DNA from: Pseudomonas kermanshahensis
GTDB lineage: Bacteria; Pseudomonadota; Gammaproteobacteria; Pseudomonadales; Pseudomonadaceae
DNA: 64,000 bases
Reading direction: 5' to 3'
Assembly: GCF_014269205.2 (NCBI RefSeq)
Contig: NZ_JABWRY020000001.1
Span: 3,410,001 to 3,474,000, forward strand
In this document: positions 7,918 to 15,369 of the stretch, piece by piece
How positions within the stretch are numbered: position 1 is the first letter of the stretch
Layout of the letters: each line of letters begins with the position of its first letter
The notes under the pieces: model-generated
Seen by the model: only the letters and a program-made list of their open reading frames with translations
Databases searched by the model: none
Told to the model about the DNA's origin: nothing
Made by a program: the position numbers and the translations under genes

Positions 7918-8805
7918 CTATAGCCTCGCCTGTTCAAGTAGCCACGTTCGGACGGTTTCCAGGGCCGCCGGCTGGTGAGCGTTTCGCGGCCAGACCAGAT
8001 AATAGGCTTTGTCCAAGCTCATTTGATGCGCCATCGCCAGCGCTAACCTTCCTGCCTCTAGGTCTGCTTTGACGAAGTGGTAGCTGGCCAATGCCAGCCC
8101 TTGTCCTGCTGCTGCAGCCTCGATCGCAAGTACTGTCTGGTTGAACCGCACATTTTTAGAGGGCTGGCGGATGGGGCTCTGGAAGGCCTGATCTATGAAC
8201 TCAGGCCAGAAACTGTGAGCGTCATGCAGCAAGGTGTATGCCTGCAGTTTTTCCACGCTCTCTGGCCGACCCAGTTGTTCAAGCAATACCGGGCTAGCCA
8301 CCGCAACTATACGTTCAGTCAGAAAAAGCTCGGCATTGAGCATATTCTCGAAAGGTGCACGTCCGTAGCGGACAGCGATGTCAGCTCCACCAGGCCGAAA
8401 TTGCGAAATGCGGTCAGTGGCAAGTACTTGCAGATCGATCTGAGGGTGCGCAACTGAGAACGAGGACAGCCGAGGGATTAGCCACTTCGCCGCAAAAGTA
8501 GGCGTGACGCTGACCGTCAGCTCCAGCCCCACTGGCTTGAGGGCTTGCGTGGCCGTAGTGATCAAGGCGAATGCCTCACGAACTGCCAAGCTGTAGCCCT
8601 TCCCGGGTTCCGTTAAGCGCAGCCCTCTAGGCAACCGTTCAAATAACTTCAACGCAAGGCTCGTCTCAAGCCCTCGTATCTGCTGTGCCACAGCGGCCTG
8701 AGTGACACCTAGCTCGTCGGCAGCCAGCCGAAAATTCAGATGACGGGCCACCACCTCGAAAACCCTGAGCGCGTTAAGGGGAGGCAACAAGGTATGTCCG
8801 TTCAT
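7918..8805 (-). CDS. LysR family transcriptional regulator (GcvA-like)
   Basis: A LysR regulator of about 295 residues. The HTH region reads LPPLNALRVFEVVARHLNFR, then LAADELGVTQAAVAQQI; the LPPLNALRxFE opening and FERLPRGLRLTEPG wing are typical of the GcvA/AmpR group. The start at 8805 begins directly at MNGHTLLPPLNALR; an in-frame ATG at 8871 would add 22 atypical residues, and neither has a strong ribosome site. The effector domain seems complete. Its target could be the SDR just downstream on the same strand (gap about 105 bp) or a gene elsewhere. Confidence 0.87.
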   Translation of the reverse strand: MNGHTLLPPLNALRVFEVVARHLNFRLAADELGVTQAAVAQQIRGLETSLALKLFERLPRGLRLTEPGKGYSLAVREAFALITTATQALKPVGLELTVSVTPTFAAKWLIPRLSSFSVAHPQIDLQVLATDRISQFRPGGADIAVRYGRAPFENMLNAELFLTERIVAVASPVLLEQLGRPESVEKLQAYTLLHDAHSFWPEFIDQAFQSPIRQPSKNVRFNQTVLAIEAAAAGQGLALASYHFVKADLEAGRLALAMAHQMSLDKAYYLVWPRNAHQPAALETVRTWLLEQARL

Positions 8806-8918
8806 AGTGTTTTTTCTACTGGCAAGCGAGGGATTAAATGCCGCTTTGGGAGGATGAAAGGCGATAGCCATTTCTACGGTTTGCGTGTAATCGCAGTTTT
8901 AGAGGCTACGTCGAAGCA

Positions 8919-9262
8919 TCAGGAAAAGGAACCTGTGGCAGTGTAATTCACAGCCGCACTCTCCGTTGCCGGCACATTGGTTGGCATGCTGGCTGAATCG
9001 CTGTCGCAAACGAGCCTGGCGATCCAGTCAGCGAATGCGCTCACGGCTGGCGAAAGAAAGCGCTGATGCGGGTATAGCAGGTGCACAGGCACCGAGGCGG
9101 GCTGCCAGTCAGCAAGCACTTCGACCAACTGCCCTTCTCGCAGATGCTCCGAAACCCCGCTCTCGCCCCTGTGGCCGTTTTACGGAGTCCGTCAGGCGAG
9201 TCTCGGCATGTTCGATAAGCCCCAGTATTTCCCGGCACTGCGCCAGATATTGTGGCTTGCGC
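8919..9262 (-). pseudogene. LysR regulator pseudogene with internal deletion
   Basis: Two pieces of one LysR gene are fused. The minus strand from about 9262 reads YLAQCREILGLIEHAETRLT and DSVKRPQGR, the linker helix after the HTH. It then jumps, in another frame, to GVSEHLREGQLVEVLADWQ, PVHLLYPHQRFLSPAV and FADWIARL, the far C-terminus. About 150-170 residues of the effector domain and the whole HTH are missing, and a frameshift sits at the join (near 9155). The family wording of both pieces is close to consensus, so the loss may be fairly recent. Confidence 0.72.
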
Positions 9263-9403
9263 CAACTGACGCCTTATTTATACGCGCGACTGCGCAGCCA
9301 TGAGGTACAGAGCTGTTGTGGCCTGCCGAAGAACATTCGAGCGCCGCCAGCAGGCAAGCATGCAAACTGGCTTTGCGCTGCGCTCGATGAACGCCACCCG
9401 GTG

Positions 9404-9763
9404 CTAGTTCCCGGGCAAGAGGATCACGAAGTTCTTTTTCATGTTTTCCAGTACGGTCCATTTGCCCTTGGCGCCCGGTTCGATAATGAACGTGTCGCCA
9501 GCGGCCAGTGTGATGGGGGCGCAACCCTCAAGCTCGATGACGCACCGTCCACTCAGCACGTGGCAGAACTCCCAAACTTTGTAGTCGATGCGCCACGCTC
9601 CGGTGCTGGCTTCCCATTCTCCGGAAATGCGACCGTGCTGTTCATCGTGATAATACTTGGACGTCAGCGTATGCGGGCTGCCTTCCACGACCTCTTCAAA
9701 AAAAGGAAGGTCGCGCACCGGTTGGATATCCAGTTCGCGGAACACGGTCAGTTTCTTGTTCAT
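9404..9763 (-). CDS. Cupin domain protein (DUF861-type)
   Basis: A 119-residue single-domain cupin. It contains DYKVWEFCHVLSGRCVIELE followed by GDTFIIEPGAKGKWTVLE, the two halves of the beta-barrel. This matches the EutQ/DUF861-like group in which the classical His metal ligands are reduced. Such proteins often bind or isomerise small metabolites; the reaction here is not known. Its ATG overlaps the stop of the upstream GNAT gene by 4 bp, so the two are translationally coupled and form a two-gene operon. Confidence 0.8.
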   Translation of the reverse strand: MNKKLTVFRELDIQPVRDLPFFEEVVEGSPHTLTSKYYHDEQHGRISGEWEASTGAWRIDYKVWEFCHVLSGRCVIELEGCAPITLAAGDTFIIEPGAKGKWTVLENMKKNFVILLPGN

Positions 9764-10353
9764 GGTCTTTTCTCAAGCACGTTGTGGGTAGGGCGATACA
9801 TCAAATAGGCTTCACCGGTTACGCTCAGCATCGGGTGCGGAACGATCTGGCAGGTTTTAACAATGTGAAAACCGTGACGTTCGTAGAAGCGGCGTGCACC
9901 GTGGTTTTCTGCATAATCGATCAGGCATAGCCCATCCAGGCCAGAGTCCTCAGCGCGTTGCTGAGCATGGCGAAGAAACTGGACACCCAGCCCTTGGCTG
10001 CGCCAGGCCTCATCCAGGGCCAGGCTGGATATGTATAAGGTGTCGGGTATTTCCATGTCGCCATAAGGCGCGAGAACCGGGTCTGTCTCGACAGGCCTGT
10101 CAGGGGTCTCGCGCAAGGCATAGCTATGCATCATGCCGATGACGCGCCCTTCGAAAATGGCCATCAGGCAGTTCTTATAGGAAAAGTCGCCCTGTTCCCT
10201 GGCATAGCGAGACGTACCGACACTCAGCAATGCTTGTCCTGGTGCGGCAAGCTTGCTCCATATGTAATCGGCCATGCCCTCCGATGTCAGTTGAAAGAAG
10301 CGTGCAATATCTTGTGCGTCTGAGGCTTGAGCGGGTCTGAAGTCGATAGGCAT
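9760..10353 (-). CDS. GNAT family N-acetyltransferase
   Basis: A 197-residue acetyl-CoA-dependent acyltransferase. The GNAT core is clear: DTLYISSLALDEAWRSQGLG gives beta-4 plus the pyrophosphate-binding R/Q-x-x-G-x-G loop, and ENHGARRFYERHGF is the C-terminal signature. The ATG at 10353 is preferred to one five codons earlier because GGGAG lies 8 nt before it. It overlaps the downstream cupin gene by 4 bp. The acceptor substrate is unknown. Confidence 0.85.
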   Translation of the reverse strand: MPIDFRPAQASDAQDIARFFQLTSEGMADYIWSKLAAPGQALLSVGTSRYAREQGDFSYKNCLMAIFEGRVIGMMHSYALRETPDRPVETDPVLAPYGDMEIPDTLYISSLALDEAWRSQGLGVQFLRHAQQRAEDSGLDGLCLIDYAENHGARRFYERHGFHIVKTCQIVPHPMLSVTGEAYLMYRPTHNVLEKRP

Positions 10354-10469
10354 GTACAGCGCTCCCATGGAATCGGGTGGTTAGTTTTCAAGGATTACGC
10401 CTTTGAAAGGGAGGCAGGTTAGGCGGGTTCAACGGTTCCCATCATGCTCTGGGCGAACACTGTCAGCAC
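10354..10469. other. Intergenic, no gene seen
   Basis: Upstream region of the GNAT/cupin pair. No motif or frame of interest is visible beyond a possible promoter for the minus-strand operon. Confidence 0.3.
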
Positions 10470-10584
10470 GGCATGCGACGCTTCACATGCTCAAAGGCAG
10501 GTGGCCGTCTAATTGCTCAGGCCTTGGATTCGATCGTGGAATTGCCGGAGGTGGTGAGGCGAGAAGCGGGGCGACGTGTACTTC
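10470..10584 (+). pseudogene. Possible remnant of FMN-dependent alpha-hydroxy acid dehydrogenase
   Basis: The plus strand reads CSKAGGRLIAQALDSIVELP and then EVVRREAGRRVLL before a stop at 10585. This resembles the VSNHGGRQLDxAxxSIxxLPEVV segment near the C-terminal FMN site of lactate or mandelate dehydrogenases. The catalytic His-Gly-Gly-Arg is changed (AGGR) and no flanking gene remains. The match is short, so this call is tentative. Confidence 0.3.
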
Positions 10585-10649
10585 TATGAGGGATGGCCAG
10601 AATCAGAGCAGGTTGCCTCCGTATAGGGTCGTATTGCACGAATGGCAGC

Positions 10650-10688
10650 TACCGACCCAAAGCGGTCAACGGTTGCAAACCTTTTTGG
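10650..10688. repeat. Dispersed intergenic repeat, short copy D
   Basis: GGCAGCTACCGACCCAAAGC followed by GGTCAACGG matches the reverse complement of the repeat at 12675-12755 (GCTTTGGGTCG-TAGCTG). It ends at the anti-sigma stop codon. Confidence 0.4.
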
Positions 10689-11387
10689 TCAAATCACTTT
10701 TACCGCGCGGCCAATGAACTTCACCGGCCCCGTAGGCAGCCCGGTAGGCGAACCGCCAGATTTCTCCAGTGTCAGTTCGAACAATTGGTTGGCCTCTAGC
10801 GGTGGCAGGCTCTGTAGCGGAACACGATAGGGCTCCCCGGGTTTGACCAGGCCCAGTGAAACCGGTGCTTGCCACTGTTCGCCCTTGGTCCAGAACTGAA
10901 GGGCCATGCCTTCGGGGACAGCATCCTGGCCAAGCGGGATCAGCTCTATCATGCGGCTATCGCTGGTCTGCACCACCCAGCCGGCGGTTTGGCTGTTCGG
11001 CGCCACCAATACCACCACGAATTGGGTGGTCGGAGGGGGCGCAGTAAGCAATGTAAACGCCAGGACCGCGCTTGCAGCCAGCCCCGCAGCACTCAGCCCT
11101 TGCCACAGGCCGAGGCGTCGCCACCATTTAACTCGCTGTTGTGCGGCAGGTGCGGCCAGTTCATTCAGGCTGCGCTGGATGCGGCCCCACAGGCGGGCGC
11201 TTGGTGGTTGCGGCGCAGCCAGCGCGGTCAGCTCCAGCAAACGTGCTTCCCAGGCATTCACTGCGGCGCGCAAAGCCGAGTCGCTGACCAGGCGCTCGGT
11301 CACTGAGGCGTGTTGCTGTGGCGACAGGGTTCCCAGCACGAACTCGCCGGCGAGGCTGTCCAGTTCCTCGGCAGTATCCGGCTTCAT
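10689..11387 (-). CDS. Anti-sigma factor (RskA-like)
   Basis: A 232-residue single-pass membrane protein. The N-terminal part (LAGEFVLGTLSPQQHASVTE) is the helical anti-sigma domain that holds an ECF sigma factor; a membrane helix follows at about residues 97-116 (GLSAAGLAASAVLAFTLLTA); the rest is an RskA-type periplasmic domain ending in FELTLEKSGGSPTGLPTGPV. No CxxC or HxxxCxxC zinc motif is seen at the N-terminus. The start ATG overlaps the sigma-factor stop by 4 bp, so the pair is coupled and the upstream sigma factor is surely its target. Release probably involves regulated proteolysis, as known for RskA proteins. Confidence 0.87.
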   Translation of the reverse strand: MKPDTAEELDSLAGEFVLGTLSPQQHASVTERLVSDSALRAAVNAWEARLLELTALAAPQPPSARLWGRIQRSLNELAAPAAQQRVKWWRRLGLWQGLSAAGLAASAVLAFTLLTAPPPTTQFVVVLVAPNSQTAGWVVQTSDSRMIELIPLGQDAVPEGMALQFWTKGEQWQAPVSLGLVKPGEPYRVPLQSLPPLEANQLFELTLEKSGGSPTGLPTGPVKFIGRAVKVI

Positions 11388-11932
11388 TCCAGGCACTCCC
11401 GCAATGCCTTGAGGCTGCGCTTGATCCAGGCTTTGACGGTGCCCAATGGCGCCCCCAGCAGCCCGGCGATTTCGGCGTGGCTGCAGCCGTCCACATAGGC
11501 GTGCAGGATGCAACGCTGTGGTGCAGGCTGCAGTTTTTCAAGGCAACGGTAGATCTTCGCCGACCCTGACCAGAGGTCAACGTCATCGAATCCCCCCTGC
11601 AATGTGGGCGTCGTATCCATATCGGCTTCGTCCAGCACGGTTTCACGGCGTGAATCGCGGATCGAATTCAGTGCCAGGTGTCGGGTGATGCTGTAGATCC
11701 AGCCGCGCGCAGAGCCGCGTGCGGGGTCGAAGCTGGCGGAGCGGGTCCAGATACGGATAAAGGCATCGTGGACAATGTCTTCTGCGCTGGCGTCGTCACG
11801 CGCAATGCGCCGGGCAACGCCCAGCAGGCGCGCGCCTTCGTGGTCGTAAAGCGCCTGCAGGGCACGCCGGTCACCCTGTGCGCAGGCCTCCAGGCAGCGG
11901 TGGAAGTCGAAGGGGGCGACAGGCGAGTTCAA
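11384..11932 (-). CDS. ECF RNA polymerase sigma factor (SigK-like), TTG start
   Basis: A 182-residue group IV sigma factor. Region 2 runs from LYDHEGARLLGVARRIARDD to DAFIRIWTRSASFDPARGSA and region 4 from CLEKLQPAPQRCILHAYVDG to LGTVKAWIKRSLKALRECLE. No in-frame ATG lies near the domain edge. The frame is open much further upstream, but TTG at 11932 is chosen because AAGGA lies about 11 nt before it and the resulting length is normal for the family. It is coupled to the anti-sigma gene by a 4-bp overlap and follows the DUF3455 gene by 103 bp. Genes it transcribes are not known. Confidence 0.85.
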   Translation of the reverse strand: MNSPVAPFDFHRCLEACAQGDRRALQALYDHEGARLLGVARRIARDDASAEDIVHDAFIRIWTRSASFDPARGSARGWIYSITRHLALNSIRDSRRETVLDEADMDTTPTLQGGFDDVDLWSGSAKIYRCLEKLQPAPQRCILHAYVDGCSHAEIAGLLGAPLGTVKAWIKRSLKALRECLE

Positions 11933-12035
11933 CGTGTGCAGCTTCCTTGTGTCATGCAAGGTACCCCGGCCATCCAGCCGGGGGCTTGCCAACGAGCATA
12001 GATGAACGATTGCAAGGCGTCTGCTCAAGTGCGTC

Positions 12036-12563
12036 TTACTTGGCTGTCCAGAACACATAGTCGGCCTGGTACTTGACGACCTGCCTAGCACCTTTGTTCT
12101 GCGCCGTACAGTCGCTTGCCGGCGCCACGCCGCCGCGGGTGGCCAGGCGCTGGATGTAGCTGACGCTCTGCATGGCGCCTTTGCCTTCGGCCAGGTTGGC
12201 CTTGACCAGTTGATAAGGTATAGCGCCCTTATCTGCAGGTGCCACCGCCACCTGGGTGCCGGTGACTTTTGATCCGTCCTTGGCCTGCCATGTGGCGGGT
12301 GGGCCGAAGTAGTCGCCCACCTGTCTGCCGGCACGGTCATTGAGCGCGGCCTTGGGGCCTACGAATGTCCATTCGGTCTGGCCGGGGGTGTTGGCCTTAT
12401 CGCGGCACTCGTAGGTGATCTCGCCGACGCCGACGGTCTCGAGCAAGACGCGATGACCATCGGGGACCTTGACCGCATCTGGCAGCGCGGTTTGGGCGTG
12501 AGCGGGTTGCAGCGCCAGGGCGAGGCAGCAGGCGAGCAGGCAGACGGAGGGTTTGAGGCTCAT
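12036..12563 (-). CDS. Exported DUF3455 protein
   Basis: A 175-residue protein with an N-terminal signal peptide (MSLKPSVCLLACCLALALQP, cleavage likely after AHA). The mature part carries typical DUF3455 tracts: GVGEITYECR, WTFVGPKAALND, VGDYFGPPATWQAKDGSKVT and IPYQLVKANLAEGKGAM. The ATG at 12563 has AGGAG 10 nt upstream. The family has no settled function. Its position just ahead of an ECF sigma/anti-sigma pair is typical of envelope-stress or oxidative-stress loci, and it may be a target or a signal component; that is inference. Confidence 0.8.
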   Translation of the reverse strand: MSLKPSVCLLACCLALALQPAHAQTALPDAVKVPDGHRVLLETVGVGEITYECRDKANTPGQTEWTFVGPKAALNDRAGRQVGDYFGPPATWQAKDGSKVTGTQVAVAPADKGAIPYQLVKANLAEGKGAMQSVSYIQRLATRGGVAPASDCTAQNKGARQVVKYQADYVFWTAK

Positions 12564-12674
12564 GGGTAGTGCTCCTGACAGGTCATTTGGCTGGGCAGTC
12601 ACAGGCCGCCCATAAGCAATACCCGCCAACGGCCGGACTGGATGCACTGAATGGGTAAAAAACTGGTTTCGCCC

Positions 12675-12755
12675 ATCGGGACCGACAGCTAACGACCCAA
12701 AGCTGCCGTTGGCCCAGGTTGACTATCGGCCCAAAGCAGTCTGCAGCACGCAACT
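12675..12755. repeat. Dispersed intergenic repeat, copy C (two sub-units)
   Basis: On the minus strand GACTGCTTTGGGCCGATAGT and CAGCTTTGGGTCGTTAGCTG are two related sub-units about 25 bp apart. They resemble the repeats at 4381, 10650 and 20765. Confidence 0.45.
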
Positions 12756-12773
12756 GGATTTTTTTATTGAGAC

Positions 12774-14015
12774 TCAGGGTCTCGTAGTCTGTCTTTCGAT
12801 GTGGTTACCCGAAAAGAACAATAACAGCGCCACGAAGCAAACCGACGTCTGAATAACGCCTAAGCTCGACACAGGCGGGTACTGCAGAATCGATACCAGC
12901 CAAGTTGTGATCGCTGCAGCACCCATGGTCATAAAGCCAAACAATGCCGACGCAAGCCCCGCCTGCTTGCCGAATGGCTCCATGGTGATGGCCGTACCCA
13001 GAGGGTTGGCCAGGCCCATACCCCAGAGAAAACTCGCCATCGACAGCGAGTACCAACCAAGGCCTGGATCGCTCGGCCCGACCAGCAGAAGGCAGCCGGC
13101 TAGCATTGCGGTGGTCAGACCCAAGGTAGCGACCGTGCGGCTGCCAAAACGGCGTGCCAGGGGCGGCGCGGCCATACCGGCAGCGAATACCACGAAGACT
13201 GTGACAGCGAAGTACAACCCTGCCTGCAAGGATGACAAACCCATACCGCTCATCAGGATCGCGGGTGCGGCTGCGAAGGATGCGAACAGCCCACTCATAA
13301 GCAAGCTCACTGCAGTACCCGGAAGGATAAAGCGTTCGTCAGCGATCAGCCGCCAGTAGGCGACCACTACCTGCGTTACCGATTGTGGGGTACGACGCTC
13401 AGGCGGCAGCGTTTCGCCAAGTCCACGTGCATAGAAAAACGCGATGACAACAGCAGCAACGCCAACCATCACGAAAATCGCTCGCCACCCCAGCGTTGTT
13501 GTCAGCAGGCTGCCGAGCAGCGGTGAGAAACCGGGGGCTGTCGCGGTGGCGATCATGGTCAGCGACAATGCTCGCGCCAGGGTTTGGCCTTCGAACAGGT
13601 CGCGTGCAATGGCGCGGGCCAGCACGGCGGCAGCGCAAGCGCCCAGCGCCTGGATGACTCGCCCGGCGATCAGCATATCCAGTGAGCCGGCAAAGCCTGC
13701 GACCAATGTGCCTGCTACGAAAAGCCAGAGACCGCCGAGCACGAGCCGCATGCGGCCGAAATGATCCGCCAGCGGCCCAACCACCAATTGCGCGAGCGCA
13801 AAGGTGATGAAGAAGCTGGAAAGCGTCAGGCCCAGCTCGCGGGACGATACGCCTAGCTGCTGGCCAATGTCCGGAAACGCAGGAAGGATGATGTTGGTGG
13901 ACAAAATGCTGATCGCCGAAAGCGCAGCCAGTAAAGCCACGATTTTGCCGGTCAGCGGCGTGCTGGTCTCTGTAGGCATCACGCTGTCGCTCGCGGCCTG
14001 GTGCTGCCTGCTCAC
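12774..14015 (-). CDS. Bcr/CflA family MFS drug exporter
   Basis: A 413-residue inner-membrane protein with about twelve membrane helices, the length and layout of the DHA1 Bcr/CflA group. The motif A loop is ADHFGRMRLVLGG and motif C-type glycines appear in LSLTMIATATAPGFSPLLGS. It probably exports drugs or a small metabolite by proton antiport. Its start overlaps the stop of the ketosynthase by 4 bp, so it is the last gene of the TetR-adaptor-RND-ketosynthase operon. An in-frame ATG 12 codons later (MPTETSTPLTG) is a possible alternative start. Confidence 0.87.
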   Translation of the reverse strand: MSRQHQAASDSVMPTETSTPLTGKIVALLAALSAISILSTNIILPAFPDIGQQLGVSSRELGLTLSSFFITFALAQLVVGPLADHFGRMRLVLGGLWLFVAGTLVAGFAGSLDMLIAGRVIQALGACAAAVLARAIARDLFEGQTLARALSLTMIATATAPGFSPLLGSLLTTTLGWRAIFVMVGVAAVVIAFFYARGLGETLPPERRTPQSVTQVVVAYWRLIADERFILPGTAVSLLMSGLFASFAAAPAILMSGMGLSSLQAGLYFAVTVFVVFAAGMAAPPLARRFGSRTVATLGLTTAMLAGCLLLVGPSDPGLGWYSLSMASFLWGMGLANPLGTAITMEPFGKQAGLASALFGFMTMGAAAITTWLVSILQYPPVSSLGVIQTSVCFVALLLFFSGNHIERQTTRP

Positions 14016-15304
14016 GGCGTTGCCTCCCAGCGGCGGAACAACACACTGGCATTCACGCCGCCAAAACCGAAACCATTGGAGAGCGCATGGGTGATCGACA
14101 TTTTACGCGCGCTGAACGCAACCAGATCGAGACCCGCCGCTGCCTCGTCGGGGTTGTTCAGGTTCAGTGTCGGCGGCACGATCTGATCGCGCAGCGCCAG
14201 CACCGTGAAGATCGCTTCAATGCCGCCGGCAGCGCCAAGCAAGTGACCGGTGGCGGATTTGGTCGAGCTGATCGCCACGCCTGCGTCGGCGCCAAACAGC
14301 GCCTGAATAGCTGTCAGCTCGCCCTTGTCGCCAACCTGGGTAGAGGTAGCGTGGGCGTTGATGTGCTGCACATCACATGGGCTCAGGCCCGCCTGTCGCA
14401 GCGCTTGTTGCATGGCGCGCAGGGCACCGCTGCCGTCCTCGGGCCCGGCGGTGAGGTGATAGGCATCGGCACTGGTGCCATAGCCCACCAGTTCGGCCAG
14501 CGGTGTGGCGCCACGCGCTAGGGCGTGTTCCAGTGATTCGATCACCAGCAGCCCGGCACCTTCGGCCATCACGAAACCGTCACGGTCACGATCAAACGGG
14601 CGCGAGGCCTGCTGCGGGTTCTGGGCGAAACCGGTAGACAACGCGCGCGCCGCCGCAAAGCAGCCCAGGGTCACGCGGTCGATAGCCGCTTCCGTACCGC
14701 CGCAGATGGCGATATCGGCCTCACCGCTTCTGATAAGGCGCGCGGCATCGCCAATCGCCTGAACACCCGCGGCGCAGGCGGTAACGGGCGCGCCAAGCGG
14801 ACCTTTGAAGCCATTGCGAATGGACACATGCCCTGCTGCCATGTTGGCCAGGAATGAGGGGGCGGTGAACGGCGACAGCCTGCGCGGCCCGCGTGAGTCG
14901 GTCGTGCGCACGGCCTCTGCCATGGCACCGAACCCGCCCACGCCGGACGCGATGATGGTTGCGGTTCGTGCCTGCTCGGCTTCGCTGCCCGGGTGCCAGC
15001 CGGCCTGCTCCAGCGCTTCATGAGCGGCAATCAGCGCAAACTCGATAAAGCGGTCCATTTTTTTGCGTTCTTTCGGCGCGATGATCTGTTCGGGTTGATA
15101 GCCCGCCAGCGCGTCTTCCTCGAGCGTGAGCACTTGTCCTCCCACCGTCACGCCTGTGCCTTCGGTGATGTGCGCAGGCAATGTGCGAATGCCCGAGCGC
15201 CCGGCCAGCAGGCGGCGCCACACTTCATTCACACCACAGCCCAGCGGCCCGACGATGCCAGTACCGGTTACCACAATGCGTCTCTGCTGCTGAACGTTAC
15301 TCAT
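14012..15304 (-). CDS. Beta-ketoacyl-ACP synthase II (FabF-like)
   Basis: A 430-residue thiolase-fold condensing enzyme. The catalytic triad is intact: Cys177 in VTACAAG, His318 in INAHATSTQVGD and His354 in SATGHLLGAAGG, with Lys349 just before. It would extend acyl-ACP with malonyl-ACP. It sits between an RND pump (65 bp upstream) and a Bcr/CflA exporter (4-bp overlap), away from any fab cluster and with no acyl carrier protein, ketoreductase or malonyl transferase nearby. It is therefore an accessory ketosynthase with a probable role tied to envelope lipids or to a secreted acyl compound, not the housekeeping FabF. Confidence 0.88.
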   Translation of the reverse strand: MSNVQQQRRIVVTGTGIVGPLGCGVNEVWRRLLAGRSGIRTLPAHITEGTGVTVGGQVLTLEEDALAGYQPEQIIAPKERKKMDRFIEFALIAAHEALEQAGWHPGSEAEQARTATIIASGVGGFGAMAEAVRTTDSRGPRRLSPFTAPSFLANMAAGHVSIRNGFKGPLGAPVTACAAGVQAIGDAARLIRSGEADIAICGGTEAAIDRVTLGCFAAARALSTGFAQNPQQASRPFDRDRDGFVMAEGAGLLVIESLEHALARGATPLAELVGYGTSADAYHLTAGPEDGSGALRAMQQALRQAGLSPCDVQHINAHATSTQVGDKGELTAIQALFGADAGVAISSTKSATGHLLGAAGGIEAIFTVLALRDQIVPPTLNLNNPDEAAAGLDLVAFSARKMSITHALSNGFGFGGVNASVLFRRWEATP

Positions 15305-15369
15305 TGGAACCTCTCTTTGTCGGTCGGCGTTCTCCCTGGCCGCAGGAGAACGCGTGGCCGGGAGCTGCG

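Noticed and set aside
8966..9808. A 280-codon plus-strand open frame opposite the cupin gene and the LysR pseudogene
   Set aside because: It is low-complexity in composition, has no family motif and runs antisense to recognisable cupin and LysR sequence.
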